Origin: Pyropia yezoensis
Taxonomy: Eukaryota; Rhodophyta; Bangiophyceae; Bangiales; Bangiaceae
Assembly (NCBI GenBank): GCA_009829735.1
Contig: CM020619.1
Coordinates: 15,381,816 to 15,445,815, forward strand
DNA length: 64,000 nt
Direction: 5' to 3'
A program made the position numbers and the translations under genes. Shown here in pieces: positions 29,522-41,571 of the stretch. Within the stretch, counting starts at the first letter, position 1. Every line of letters begins with the position of its first letter. The notes under the pieces are model-generated. The model was not told the DNA's origin and did not search any database. It worked only from the letters and a program-made list of their open reading frames with translations.

Positions 29522-30943
29522 CGCCCGGCGGGCGGCGTGGCGGCGGCCCGCCGCCGCCGCGTCCGCGCCGCCGCCGCGGCGGCGGCGGCGGCGGCAGACC
29601 AGCGGGTGCGGAGCCAGGCGCGGCCACGCGGCGGCCGCGGCAGCCGCGGCGGTGCCGGCGGCGGCACTGGGGACGCTGCCGGCGGCGGCGGCACTGGGGA
29701 CGCTGCCGGCGGCGGCGGCGCCGCCCCATCGACCCCTGCTGCCGGGCCAGCACCGGCCGCCGCGTCACCGTCGGTGGCGGCGGGTGGCAGCGTCCCGGCG
29801 GTGCGGTTGCGGCGGCGGCGGCGGCGGCGGGCGTTGGCGACGGCCAGCCGCCGGGAGAGGGCCTCCACCCACGCCAGCCGCGGGGCGTAGAAGAAGGCGG
29901 ACGAGACGCCGACGGGGAGGTAGGCGCTGCCGCCCGTGCCGAGGATGGCGCCGCTGCCAAAGCCCACCCCACAGACGGCGCCAACGCCCGCGCCGGCGCC
30001 AAAGACCACCGCGGGGGGGAGCGCGCTGACGCCAACGCCGGTGCCAAAGTAGGGGCCGACACAACTGCGGGGGAAAGGTGGGGGGGGGTGGAACGCAAGT
30101 CAGCAGTGAGGTGCATGAACACAGGCGAGGCCGATAGAGCCGTGGCGGTGGGGACGTCGCGGGAGGGGCACGACGTGGGGAAGGAACACGGTGCGAGGCA
30201 GACGCACCCAGCATAGAGCCGGGCGTCACGGAAAAGAGCAAAAAGGGCGCCCACGCAGGGCGCCACCGCACGGGCCGAGAGGAAGCGCGGTTAGCACGGG
30301 TGGCCCAGACGCCCGCGCCCCAGAGGCCGTCACCACACCAACCGCACGGCGCAGCCGACCAGCCGCGCCCCCCAGCCCCCCCCCCCTTCTCCCTCACCAT
30401 GCCACGCAACCGAGCGGGTGGGGGGGCGCCGACCCGCACGCACGGCACTGGCAGGCGTGCCACTCAACAGCCCACGTGCCCCCCCCTTTCCTTCCCCCTT
30501 CCACCCTTTCCGCCCCGGCCCCTCCTCCCCAGCGGCCCACCCCCTCATCTCTGCCACCCAACGTACCAGCCAATGCCGTAGCCCCAGCCCAGCCCCCCAA
30601 ACGAAAAGCTCTTGGGCGGCGGCGGCAGGCTGTACAGCGGTCCCGGCTCGTCCTCCTCGGGTCCCTCCTCTTCGTACGGCACCATGGTGGGCGGCGGTGG
30701 CGGCAGCGGCGGGTGCGGCGACGGAGGAGACGGTGGTGGTGGTGGTGGTGGCGGCACCCCAGACGGCGGTGATGACGGGGCCGACGACAGCGGCGGCGGC
30801 GGTGGAGACGGCGGCGGCAGCGACGACGATGACGGTGACGGCGACAGCGTCGATGGGCCGTCGGCACCCACGGGGGGGGCGGGGGGGGGCCGCGGTTCGG
30901 CCTTGGACCCGCCGCCGTGGCGGCGGAACCCAAATAGCCCCAT
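28996..30943 (-). CDS. AS8/TGD5-like glycine-rich protein, two exons
   Basis: Best model: exon 1 from the ATG at 30943 to 30567, intron 30065-30566 (GTACGT donor, pyrimidine tract plus CGCAG acceptor), exon 2 from 30064 to 28996, 481 residues. The join keeps frame and fuses two halves of one glycine-rich membrane-like block: GGLGWGYGIG at the end of exon 1, and PYFGTGVGVSALPPAVVFG, GAGAGVGAVCGVGFGSGA and YLPVGVSSAFFYAP in exon 2. Such alternating Gly/hydrophobic blocks with Cys-Gly-Val-Gly are typical of plant AS8-like proteins and of TGD5, a small plastid-envelope protein for ER-to-plastid lipid traffic. Unlike those, it has a Pro/acidic N-terminus of about 110 residues and a long disordered C-terminus with Ser and Gln runs. 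The family match is by eye. Confidence 0.55.
29260..29286. repeat. (CTG)9 triplet repeat, polyglutamine on the minus strand
   Basis: Nine uninterrupted CTG units, read as CAG on the minus strand and giving nine Gln in the C-terminal region of the AS8/TGD5-like protein. Confidence 0.9.
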
Positions 30944-32031
30944 CACCTCGCACGGGGAGCCCGGGAGGGCAAAGGGGGTGGGGAGGGCGGGGGGCGGGGG
31001 GGGGGGGGGGGCAGAACTGGGGGGACAAGGTAAGTGGGGGGGGGAGGAGGTTAGAGCGGGCAGCGGGGAGAGAGGGGCGGCAACACGTGCCGGTTATGGG
31101 GCGCGAGGTCGGCGCTCTGGTGCATGTGTGATCCGCCAAGACGGGCGGCGATCCAGGCCGCGGCGGGGCGGCGCTGATCTCTGCCCCCGCCGCTGTGGCG
31201 GCGGCGGCGGCGGCGGCTTCCCCCCCCCCCCCCCAACCCTCTGGCCTGCAAAGGCGCGGCGATGGCAGCAGGGGTTGGGGGTCGCGGCCCACCGCCGCCC
31301 GCCGCCGACGCCGCGACGGGGAGGCGCATCCCCCGCCGCCTCGAGGCCACCATCGCCTTCCACCCGCCTCTTGCAATTCTTTTGTTCTCCATCGTTTCCG
31401 CCCGCTAGCCCCTTGGTGCTCTGTTTTCTTCCTCGACCCCACGCGGACGCCCTGTCGCGCCGCCGTGGCGGCGTCGCGCACCCTCTGTATGTATGTACAG
31501 ACAGAGGGGGGGGGGGGGGGGGACCCCCTCCCCCCCCGTGGGGAGGGCCCCAAGAGCGGGGTGAAGGGGGAACAGGGGGCCCCCACAAAAGGGGGAGAAA
31601 GAGGGGGAAAAAAAGAAAGGAGGGGGGGGGGGGGGGGGGGGGGAGGGAGGGTCAAGGGCAGGGGAGAAGAAGCGCAGGGGCCAGCGCCGCGGTCGTCTGG
31701 CTGCTGACCCCCCTTCGCCACCCCAGCCGCCGCCGCCGCCGCCCCAGCCGCCGCCGCCGCCGCCCCAGCCGCCGCCGCCGCCGCCGCGACTGGGCCCCCC
31801 CCGCGCGGCGCGCGCGTGCGGCGCGACGGCCCCCCCGCCCCAACGAGAGCAACGACCGTCACCCGCCACCCCCCCCCCCCCCCCCCACCCCCGGGCCCTC
31901 CTCGACGAAGCGCCAATCCCGCCTTGAAGAAGGAGCGCCCAGACCCCCGCCCCCCCCCCCCCCCCTGCCTAGAACCGACCCTCCTCCGCACACGCGCGCA
32001 ACGAAACGCCACAGCTCGGTGCCCCCTCCAG
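30944..32031. other. Intergenic, low complexity
   Basis: Upstream of the AS8/TGD5-like gene and downstream of the very large minus-strand gene. Holds G runs (31006-31018, 31506-31522, 31623-31643), and (GCC)n and C runs at 31720-31980. The part around 31360-31500 is less GC-rich. Open frames here are compositional only. Confidence 0.4.
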
Positions 32032-34226
32032 CTAGGAAGGGGACGCCCGCCCGCGCGCACCTCCACCCACCCCACCACCACCCCCACCGCCAGCGGCGCC
32101 CGCCGCGGCGCCCGCCTCGGCCTTGGCCCGCACCAGCGACGCGGCAGTGGGCGGCGGCCGGTCGGCCGCCGCCGCCGCCGCCGCCTCTGCCCCCGCGGCG
32201 GCTGCCGACGAGCCGCCGGCCGCGCCGGCCGCCCCCCCCGCCGCCGCCGCCGCCGCAGCCGCCGCCGCCGCGCCGCCGCCGCCGCTGCGGCCGCCGTGGC
32301 GCGTGCCGCCGGCGGCGGCGCCGACCAGCCACCCCACGTCGGCCGTGCCAAACACCTGCGCGGCGGCGGGGTAAAAGTGGGTGCCGCCGCCGCCGCCGCC
32401 GCCGCCACTGCCGCCGCTGCCACCGCCGCGGTCACGACCGCGGCCGCCCCCGTCGGCCGCCGCGGGGGGCGGGGGGGGGGGCGCAGCCGGCAGAGGCCCC
32501 TCAGCCGCGGCCCCCGCCGCCGCTGCGGCCGCAGCGCCGGCGCCGCCGTCGGCCGGCGCGGCGGGCGCCCCACCCCCAGGCCCCTCTGCCGTCGCCGCCG
32601 GCGGCTCTGCGTCGGGGGGCAGGCCCGCCCGCTGGCGGAGCGCCGCGGCCAGCGCCGCGTTGGGCGCCGGCCGCCAGCGGCCAGCCGCCGTCGACGCCCC
32701 CCCGCCACCTGCATCCTCGGCCGCGGCCGAGCTCGCAGCCGCCGCCGACGACGACGGCGGCGGGGTCAGCAGCGCCGCCAGGCGGCCCGTCGCGGGCGCG
32801 TCGGCCGCCTCGATCAGGCGGCACAGGCCATAGAGGAAGAGCCGGGGCACCCCGCCCGGCCGCGGCAGCGGCGGCAGCCCCACATCGGCGACAACAGCGG
32901 CGGCGGGCGCACCCGCCGACGGCCCCGTGTCCAGGGGTTGGGTAAGGCCCACGAGCACCCGCGCGGGGGCCTCGCCGTGAAGGTCGTCGCCGGCGAGGCC
33001 GGCCAGGAGGTACAGGCCGCGGCTGACTTGAAAGTCCAGGTCGGGGGGGAAGAGGGGCGCGGCCGTCCACGCCACCTCCCCACCGGCGGCGGCCGCCCCG
33101 AACGGCGCGGCGGGCTGGGCGGCGGCGGCGGCGGCGCCCACCCCCGCGCCGCCCACGTCGTTCTCCACCAGCGCGGTGGCGACGGCCTGGATCGCCGCGC
33201 GGAGCTCGGCGCGGCGCTCGGGGGTGACCCGCTGCAGCCGCCGCTTGGTCGCCGCCTGGTCGCCCACCCGGAAGCCCATCGCCCTTGCCAACTCCCGCAG
33301 CGGCTGGTGCGCCGCCGCCAGGCGCTTGGCCTCCACCCCCTCACACGCCGCGGCGGCCATGTCGTAGTAGTCCACCGCGTCGCGGAGGGAGCGGGCATCG
33401 GGCTCTGCCAGCGACGCCAGCGCCAGGTGGTCGGCCCGCCGCAGCCACAGCCGCAGCAGCACCCACAGGGTGACCACATACGCCTTGGTGTCCGCCGTCG
33501 CGGCCGACGCGGCCTTGCCGCTCGACAGGTGGACGTGCGCCGCCGCGCAGCCCGCCCGCCACAGGGCGGCGGCGGCCTCGCCGCCCGAGCTCCGGGGGCC
33601 CACCGTCAGCCCCGCCGACGCGGCCTGGATCACCCGGTCCACGTGCCGCGCCACCGCCTTTTCCGCGCGGGCCGCAGCGGCCGCGTCGCCGCCGCCGCCG
33701 CCGCCGCGGCCGCCCCCACCAGGGAGGGGCGCACCAAAGAGGGCGGCCACGCCCGCCCCGCCTACGTCCCGCTCGTCCATGCCGAGGCACGCGTCGCCCA
33801 GCATCAGCAGCGACTTGGCGTGGCACCCGCAGCGGGCCCAGCACTTTGCCAGCGCGGCGGGGAGCCACTCGCGGACGGGCTGCGAGTCAAACGTGGCCAC
33901 CGCTTCGGCCGCGGCGGTGCCCCCCCACACGCCGGGGTCCGACGCCAGCCGCCGGGCGGCCTTGTTCTGGGCGTACCGCGCGGGGGCGGCAAACGCGTCG
34001 GCGGCGGCCGCCGCCGCGCCGGCGGCGTCGGCCCTGCACAAGAGCACAAACGCGAGGGCGCTGTCAATTAGCTCATGCGCCGACCGGATGGGGAGGGGCC
34101 GGGGAGGCACCGCCGGCGCCCCTGCCGCCGTCGCCGCCGCCACCAACGCTGCTGCTGCTGCCACTGGCGCCGCCGCCACAACAGGCGCCGCCGCCGCAAC
34201 AGGCGCCGCTGCCGCAACAGGTGCCC

Positions 34227-34257
<31 letters not shown>

Positions 34258-37200
34258 CGTCGGCGCTGCCGCCACGGGCGGTGCAGCCGTCGCCGCACCG
34301 GGCGCCGCCCCTGCCACGGGCGGTGCAGCCGCGGGCGCAGCAGGGGGGGAGGGAACAGCGGCGGCGGGCACCGCCGCCACCACCGGCGCGGCGGCCACGC
34401 GGGCCACGCCCACGGGGGCAGCTGCCGCCGGTGTCGCCGGTGCCGCCGCCGGTGCTACCGCCGCCAGAGCTGCTACCGCCGGTGTCGCCGCCGCCACGGG
34501 CGGGGCCGCCACGGGCGCGCCTGCCACGGCCGCCGCCGCCGCCGGTGCTGCCGCCGCGGGCGCCGCCGCCGCCGCGGGTGCTGCCGCCGCGGGTGCCGCC
34601 GCCGCCGCAGCTGCGGGGGCAACCGCCCGTGCCGTGAGCGCCGCCAGGAACGCCGCCATCATGGATGTCACACTCGCAGACGACGTCGCGTCGAGGCCTG
34701 GCGCGACGGGCAAACCCGCGGGCGCCGCCGCCCCGCCGGGCGCCGCCGTCCCGCCAGGCGTCGCCACCCCCTGGGCCGCCACCCCCGCCCGGCCAGGCGC
34801 CGCCGCCGCCGCCGCCGCTGCCTCGGTTGCCGCTGCCGTCGCGGCTGCCGCCGTCGTCGCCGCCGCGGCTGCGGGGGCGGGCGCCGCCGCCAGGGACGCT
34901 GCCGGCCCACTGGGCGCACCCCCACCGACGCGGCCCCCGGCGGCCCGAGCGGGGGCGGCGGTGGCGGGGTTAGTGGTCGGGGCGGCGGCCGCCGCCACCG
35001 CTGCCGTCGCCGCCGCCGCCGCCGTCGGTGCCGCTGCGGGAGCCTCTGCAAAGAACAGCTGCCGTTGCACCTGGTCCAGCGCCCTGCTACGCCGCCAGAT
35101 GGGCACCCGCCCCGTCGGCGGGCGGCCGCCGCCCCCCGCCGCGGCCGCCGCCGCGGCCGCCCCCGCACCACCCGCCGCGCCCGCTGCGCCCGTCCCGCCG
35201 GCGGCGCCACCCGCCGCGGCCGCCCCCGCCGCCGATAACCGTTCCGCCACGGCCGCCGGCCGCTGCGTGACGGGACTGAGGACGAGGTCGTCCATGGCGC
35301 CGGGGGTCGACGCGCGCCCGCCGCGCGGCGCGGCGGCGGCGGCGGCACCCGCGGGGCCACCCGCGCCGCCGCTCGCGCCGCACGTGGGCGTGACGGGGGA
35401 GCCCGCGGCGGTGGCGGGGGAAGCGGGCGCACCGCCGCCCGCCGGCGGGCGGGGGGGGGGGGGGTCGGCCGCCGCGTCAGGCGCGGGGGCAGGGCCGGCC
35501 GACGCGCGCATCACGCCGCGCACGACGACGGGACTGGCCGGCAGGGGCGCCGCGACGCGCGTCCCCGCCTCGGTGCCTGCCGCCGGCTCCATTGCCGCCG
35601 CCGCCGCCGCCGCCGTGGCCGGGAGCGCCACAGCGGGAGCGGCAGCCGTCGTGGCTGGCCCAGCCGCCATGGCCGGGGCGACCGCCGCAGCGGCAGGCAC
35701 AGGCGACGAGGCACGCACAGGCGCTGTGGCAGGCGCGGCCGCCGCGGCAGGCCCGCTCGCTACCAATCGCCCGGCACCGCCACCGTCACTGGCAGCGCGC
35801 ACTACCGTCGCGGTTGGGCCGCCTGCCGCGGCGGGCCCTGCCGCCGCCGGCCGCCCAGCACCGCCGCCGTCGTCGGCACGCGCCGTCACCGGCACTGCTG
35901 GCGCGGCCGCCGACGCGCCCCCCCGCCCCGCCAGCCCGTCGTCCGAGTCAGAGTCCCCCTGGGAGAGGTCAGAGTCCCCCTGGGTGAGGTCAATGATGCC
36001 GCCTTTCACGACGACGACGCGGTCGGGGACCTGCGTGTACACTCCCCCAAACGGCCCACCGCCAGGGGCACGCCTACCGGCCGACACAGGCCCGCCGTCG
36101 TCGCTGCCGCTGCCGACACCGTCACCGCCACCGTCACCGCCACTGCCGTCGCTGCCGTCGCTGCCCCTGCCGCTGCCGTCGCCGCAGTCGCTGGGTCTGC
36201 ACGACGAGCCCGTGACGCTCCACGCGTTGGCCGCCAACCCGCCACCGGCGTCGCTATCCGTGTCGGGCGCCGGCGGGACAATGGCCACGCCCGCCACCCC
36301 CCCGTGCGGCACCCCAGCGACGAGGCCCCCATGGTAGCCGCCGCCCGCGGCGCCACGCCCTCCGGCACCGCCGCTGCCGCCGGCGCCGCTGCGGCCCCCG
36401 GGGCCACCGCCACCGCCGCCGCCACCGCCGCTGCCCCCAGCGGCAGCGGCCGTCGTGGCGGGGATACTCTGGGTGAGGCTGGGCGCGCCCTGCTTGCGCC
36501 GCTTGGCCGGCCCGCCGCCGGCGCCCCCCCCCAGGCCGTCGCCCTGCGTGAGGTCAATGACGTCCGACGTGTGGTCGCCGCTGCTCACGGCGGCCGGCGG
36601 CGGGTCACCGCCGGGCAGTCCGCCCGCCGGGTGGCCGAGCGGGGGCGCCGCCCCGCCATGGAGAGCGGGGCGGCCTGCCCCCCTGCCGTGGCCGCCACCT
36701 TCCCCGACGCCGCTCCCGGCACCGCCCAAGCAAGCACCGCCACCATGGGGGCGGCTACCGCTGCCGCCGCCGCCACCACCGCCACCATGGAGGCTGTGGC
36801 TCTTGCCGCCGCCGCCACTACCGTCACCATGGGGGGTGTGGCTACTGCCGCCGCCGCCGCCGCCGCCGCCGCTGGCCGCAGCGGCGGGTCGTCCACCGCG
36901 GGACGCGGTGAGTTGCTCCCGCCGTCGCAGCTCCTCAACAACCCAGGCGGGCTCTTCCAAGCGAAGCGTGCCAGGGCCACCGCCGCGGGCACGCCCGCCG
37001 CCACCCGCGGGCGCACCCGCCCCGCTGCCGCCGCCGCCACCGCCGCCGCCACCGCCACCACCCCCGCGGGCGCTAGTGTCACCGCCCCGCACCGCACCGC
37101 CGCCCTCTCGGCGGCGCTTGCCGGCGACCTCCCCCCCCCCCCGCAGGTGGCGGTCACCGCTCTCCGGCCTCTGGTGGCGGTCGCCACCGTCCCGTGGCCG

Positions 37201-37620
37201 CTTGCTGCCGTCGCGGGGCCGCTTGCTGCCGTCACGGCGGGGCGCGTCGCAGTCGGGGCGGGGCACGTCGCCGTCGGGGTGACGGCGCTTGCCGCCGCCG
37301 GCGGCGGGATCCACCTTGCCACCCCCCACCACCCCCGGCTGGCCATAGGCGCCGTGGCGCGAGGCGGGGGCGGCGGCAGCCCCACCGGCCCCCGTCCCCG
37401 CCACCCACCCACCATGGAGCGACTCGTCCTGGGGGGGGGGGCGACGGCGGTGTGGCCCTGCGGCCGCGGACGCCCGCGCTGCGCCGCCCGCGTTGGGCGG
37501 TCGGCGGCCGTCACGGCCGCGGTAGCGGTCGCCGCCGCCGCCCGTGCCGCCGCCGCCGTCGCCGCCGACGCCGCCGCTGCTGCTTCCAGCGCGGCCGGGA
37601 ACGCCGCCGTACCTATCCAT
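32032..37620 (-). CDS. Very large disordered protein with SUMO-interaction-like motifs and a helical C-terminal region
   Basis: An 1862-residue uninterrupted frame from the ATG at 37620 to TAG at 32032. Residues 1-350 are basic and Gly-rich, with a tandem DGSKRPRDGSKRPRDGG and several NLS-like KRRR clusters. Residue about 353 has DVIDLTQGDGL. About 541-560 has GGIIDLTQGDSDLSQGDSDS, that is V/I-I-D-L-T followed by acidic and Ser residues, the form of SUMO-interaction motifs. Residues about 580-1170 are Ala/Pro/Thr low complexity. About 1180-1615 looks folded and helical (SAHELIDSALAFVLLCRADA, CWARCGCHAKSLLMLGDACL, AYVVTLWVLLRLWLRRADHL, DFQVSRGLYLLAGLAGDDLH), with no family recognised. A nuclear role coupled to SUMO is inference; introns inside the low-complexity stretches cannot be excluded. 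Confidence 0.65.
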
Positions 37621-39231
37621 GGATGCAGGAGAAGAGGGGGGGGGGGGGGGGGCACCCCAGGCGCCGCAGCGGGGGGGGGGTGGGGGAGGGGGGGTGGCGA
37701 GGGCAGCGTAGACGCGTCAGCGGGTGGCCAACCACCCCTGGCAGGCGACCAGATGACGGGGATGACGTTGGCGGCCTAGGCAATGGCGTGAGGAGGGGGG
37801 GGGGCTGCGCCCGGGCAGGAGTGGACGCAGGGGGAGAGAGCCGCGACCGCTCGCCTGCCGCTGTGCACCCCACGACGGCGTCGACGGGTAGGCGGGTCGG
37901 GTGGCGGGCGTGGCGGCCGCGATGGACGGCCCCGCGGTTGGGGGACGCGGCGGATTTCGCCCGGGGGCCCAAACGGACGCGCGCGCGCGGGCTGAGGCGG
38001 TCGGGGCGCGCGCAGGTGGGGGATCCCAGCAGGGCGCACGCGCTTGGGGGGGAGGTTCCTGTGGGGCGGGGGGGGGGGGGGGGGGGCCGTCGGAAAGAGG
38101 CGGAAGGACGGCCCCGACGCGCTTCCCTTGGCCCCCCCCTCGCGGCATCCCGCAGGGCCTGCGCGGCTGGTGCCAGGCCGCGCTCCCAGTCCACCAATGT
38201 CGTGGTGCGTCCCAGTAGGATGCGTCGGCGGGATATCGCTCCTATACTGGCGCCTCGATGGCATGGATGGCACCAATAAATCGATGCATTAAACTAATTC
38301 CAGTAACCGTAGTTTAATCAGTTGGCGCTTTCCCGTTTTATTTATATGTTTTTTAACTAAATGACTGAGCCCTGCTCCCCCTTCCCACTGCCGCTTGCCC
38401 TGTTCGTTATATAATTATTTACCCCCGCCACGCCACGGAACAGCCACAGCAGAACTGGCTCTGCGCTACGGTCCGACGCTCACGCGGACGCTGCCACTGG
38501 TGCCGCCATTGCTGTCGCTGCCACTGCAGACTTCCTCGCCGCCGACCTGACCGCCGACCTCCCCACTCTGATAGCGGCATGCGCCAGGTACGGGGGGGGG
38601 GTCGGTGCGACGCTGAAGTACACTAGTGCCGAAGCTGCTACGGCCGCTGGTTCTGTCGCCCTTTGCTGCAACGCCCAGGGTCGCAGCCGACCCATCGCCG
38701 CCTTCAACATCGTCCTGGGCGGCAAGAAGGTCAGAGAAAAGAGTACGATGAGCGAGCAGGTTTGGAGGGCAGTGTCTGGGCGACGTAGTGAGGGGCGTGC
38801 TCCACGGCGTCGCGGCAACGAGGTCAGGCCAAGTCCAGCAAAAAAATAGATAAAATATCGAGATTTAATGAAGTGCCCCTGTTTAGCGCGGCGCTTTTTA
38901 GTGCGGCGCGAGGCGCTGCTTTGATGTACCACCAGAATTGCTCCTAAATTACGCCCCGGAAGAAGCCGACCCGTCCCATGGGTCTCTTATAGCCCCCCAC
39001 GTGGCTCTTCCTGCCGGCAGTCGGGGGGAGAGGAGGGGCCTGCGCTCGTTTTCCTTTCTCGGTGGCGGCTTGCTATGCACAGGGACACCCTGCCCCTGGT
39101 AGCTGCAGCCGAGGCCGCCGAGATTGTGCGCAAGGGCAACGCCGCTTTCCTCCCCTCTTCCACCACCCCGGCAACCCTACCCGTTGCCTTGGATGAGGCG
39201 AGCCCCGCGCTCCGCGTCCGCGGGAAAGCGT
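37621..39231. other. Intergenic with AT-rich patch and an exon-like fragment
   Basis: Promoter side of the large gene (G run at 38070-38087), then an abrupt drop in GC at 38270-38460 with AATAAA at 38275. A protein-like frame at 38415-38849 is listed separately. An ATG-initiated 63-codon frame on the plus strand at 39075-39266 (MHRDTLPLVAAAEAAEIVRK...) has reasonable composition but is unsupported. Confidence 0.4.
38415..38849 (+). other. Protein-like open frame without a start codon (exon or gene fragment)
   Basis: A 144-codon frame bounded by TAA (38412-38414) and TAG (38847-38849). Its middle reads like real protein, ADFLAADLTADLPTLIAACA then GATLKYTSAEAATAAGSVAL and PIAAFNIVLGGKKV, but there is no Met before the last third. 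It could be an internal exon or a truncated gene copy. No family recognised. Confidence 0.3.
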
Positions 39232-40472
39232 TCAGGCAGCCGTCGCCCCCACCCCCCCTCTCGTAGCCGCTGCCCCCGCCTGCACGCCCCCCCGCGACGA
39301 GCCAGGACACGCTCGGGCGCCCAGTGCTCGCCTGTCGCCTGACAGGCGAGGGAGCGGCGTCAGAGCTGCTCGGCTCTCACCCTCCCACCTGTACAGCAGG
39401 CCTGACCGCAAGGAGGGCGGGTGGCTGGGCTCGTCCGCTGGCGGTCCCGCAGGGACAACAGGGGCTGCCATCATCGCCGTCGTCACGGGGGGCGACGGGG
39501 GGGAGGGGTTGGACGGCACGGGCGCCCCCCCACCCTATGTGGGGGGGGGCCCCATGGCCGCTGCCGAGGGCAGAGCCCCCGCCGCGCCCGGCGCGTTGGG
39601 CACCCCCGCTGATGCTGTCACTGAGGCCATCCGGGCGGGCGGCCCCAGCGCCAACGCAGCCGGCCCGGCCCACCCACCCGGGTACGGCAAGCTGCCGCCG
39701 CCGTCGCCACCACTGCCGCCGCCGCCGCCGCCGCCGCCCCCACCACCGCCGCTCCGACGGCAACGCCCACAATGGGACCAGCGGAGAGGCCGCCGCCGCC
39801 GTCCGACACACAGGCCTCTACCCCCGGAAGCGAGCTGTCTTCTCCCGGTGTATCCGGTCGCGCCGGGATGGCTGTCGGACTGGGATCCCGTAAGACGCAC
39901 GCAGTCTCGCCATCGGCCACGTTCATGACGTGTGGGCGGCCGTCCTCAATACTCACATCGTCCGCGCCACCTCCCCCTGCAATCCCCTACCCGTCGTTGC
40001 CAAACAACATGACGGTTGTGTTGAACTTCTTGAGGCGGTCTCCACATGTCAAGCTCTCCATTCCAAACGCCACCGAGTCAGACCACGCAAGCCTGTGACG
40101 CTCATTGTTGGAAAGGTTGAAGAGGAGGAACGTGTGGTTCAGGTTCCGGTCCGCCCTGAAAAGCTCATCTACAAATGCCAACGTGCCACTGGCCTTCAGC
40201 TTGCCGCCTTCGCAGCGGGTGTCGTCTCGGGAGACGCTGTCGGAGAGAATATCGACCATCTATGCCGGATCCTCCCCGGGCGTCTGCTTGGGACTGCCCA
40301 GCGTGAGCTTCTTTGGGAGACCGGACTGGTCTACCTGGCCTCCGTACATCTCGTACGTGCCGGTAACAGCGTTGGGCCACAGCCGCCGGGACAGAGCGGC
40401 AGGGACGGCCACTACGAGCACCACCAGCTTCGCGGAGTCGGCAACGAGCCACCGCAACGGAGGGGCTCTCAT
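39232..40472 (-). pseudogene. Type I membrane protein gene interrupted by three in-frame TAG codons
   Basis: ATG at 40472 (a stop lies upstream in frame) starts a signal-anchor segment, LVADSAKLVVLVVAVPAALS. An ectodomain follows (TGTYEMYGG, RNLNHTFLLFNLSNNE, FGMESLTCGDRLKKFNTTVM). Next is a transmembrane stretch (SAGPIVGVAVGAAVVGAAAA) followed by a Pro/Gly cytoplasmic tail. The same frame is cut by TAG at 40260-40262 and TAG at 39987-39989. After a frame change in the GCC-rich stretch near 39700-39760, it is cut again by TAG at 39535-39537. On both sides of each TAG the sequence stays protein-like, and no TAA or TGA interrupts it. It is either a decayed gene or one read through UAG. Asn-x-Ser/Thr sites fit a secreted ectodomain. 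Family not recognised; short exons could explain part of the pattern. Confidence 0.5.
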
Positions 40473-41571
40473 GGCGTGTGGTGGGGCTCCCCAGCGGCCT
40501 CACGGGCGTCGTACCGTCGATTCCCTCGAGCCGACTACCGGAAAGGAGAGAGTCGAGCCGGGCGGGTGGTGTGGAATAAGTGTTGACCAATAAAAGGATA
40601 TGGGACCGACCGACGCCCGGAAGGCAAAGAGACAGCTACTACCGTAAAGGCAAAGAAGACAATCCTTTAGCTCTCAGACGTTCGATGGGGAGCAAGCCGG
40701 CCGAACGGCGGCGGCGAGCCCCCACGTCGCAGATAAGGGCGAAATAACATGCTGGTCGAGCGACCGAGCGGAGGCCAGACGGCCTATCGCTACGAGCATG
40801 GCAATCAACGTAAAAGATCCCTCCAGCAAGGACAGATAAACAATTCAAAACAAAAGTCGTCCCCCAAAGAGCGAGCCACAAGTGGGCCCATACCGACAAG
40901 GTTGGGGCCACCAGTCAGGGGGGCTACTAGCCAGACAATACCGGAATTCAGTGCAAAGGGCGGATATGCTACAGGTGGCACCGCGGCTGGTACGGGGCAC
41001 GCGCCCGGATGGCGGGGGGACCCTCGGAAGCAGCGTGGGAGTGGGGGGCGGGGTGCCAGAGAGCTTTCTCAGTCGCAACGCTGAGGTCCTCAAAGCGCGT
41101 CGCGGGGTGGCAGATTTGGAAGCGAGCAGGGAGTGCGAGCCCCCGGATGAGAGCACGGGAGAGCGTCTCAGGTGCTGCATCACGCGGCCAGGCAGCTTGG
41201 AGTGCACAATGCGCGTGCGCAGCGCTGTCGGTAGTGCGAGCGCGACCAAGGGCGCACCCCTGCGTCGGTGGGCAGTGAGCAGGTCCTGTGTCAGCCTAAA
41301 GACGGGCCGAACAGCCCAGGGACCGGCGCGAGGCGGGGCACTGGACGGGTATGAGGCGTGGGAGGCTTCGCCAGCAGATCACATCTGGGTCGTGATGCAT
41401 GCCGCATCCAGCGCAGAATCGGGGTATGAACGTGTCCGGTGGGTCCCCAAACGTGGCTGAGTCCCCATGTGTGTGCTACCCCTCCCGTCCAGCTTGGCAC
41501 GGCTGGAAAGGAGCGGTTGGGCAAGGCAGGCTGTGCGCATCAAGGGGCGGGGGTACCCGAAGGCGCCTTCA
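40473..41571. other. Intergenic, no convincing gene
   Basis: Ordinary composition, lower GC. Overlapping frames on both strands (40882-41460 plus; 40845-41249 minus) lack low complexity but match nothing and overlap each other, so neither is called. Confidence 0.35.

Noticed and set aside
33470-36337. 955-codon plus-strand frame
   Set aside because: It is the reverse-frame shadow of the 1862-residue minus-strand gene; GC-rich DNA suppresses stops. It is almost all Ala/Pro/Arg/Thr with no folded segment.
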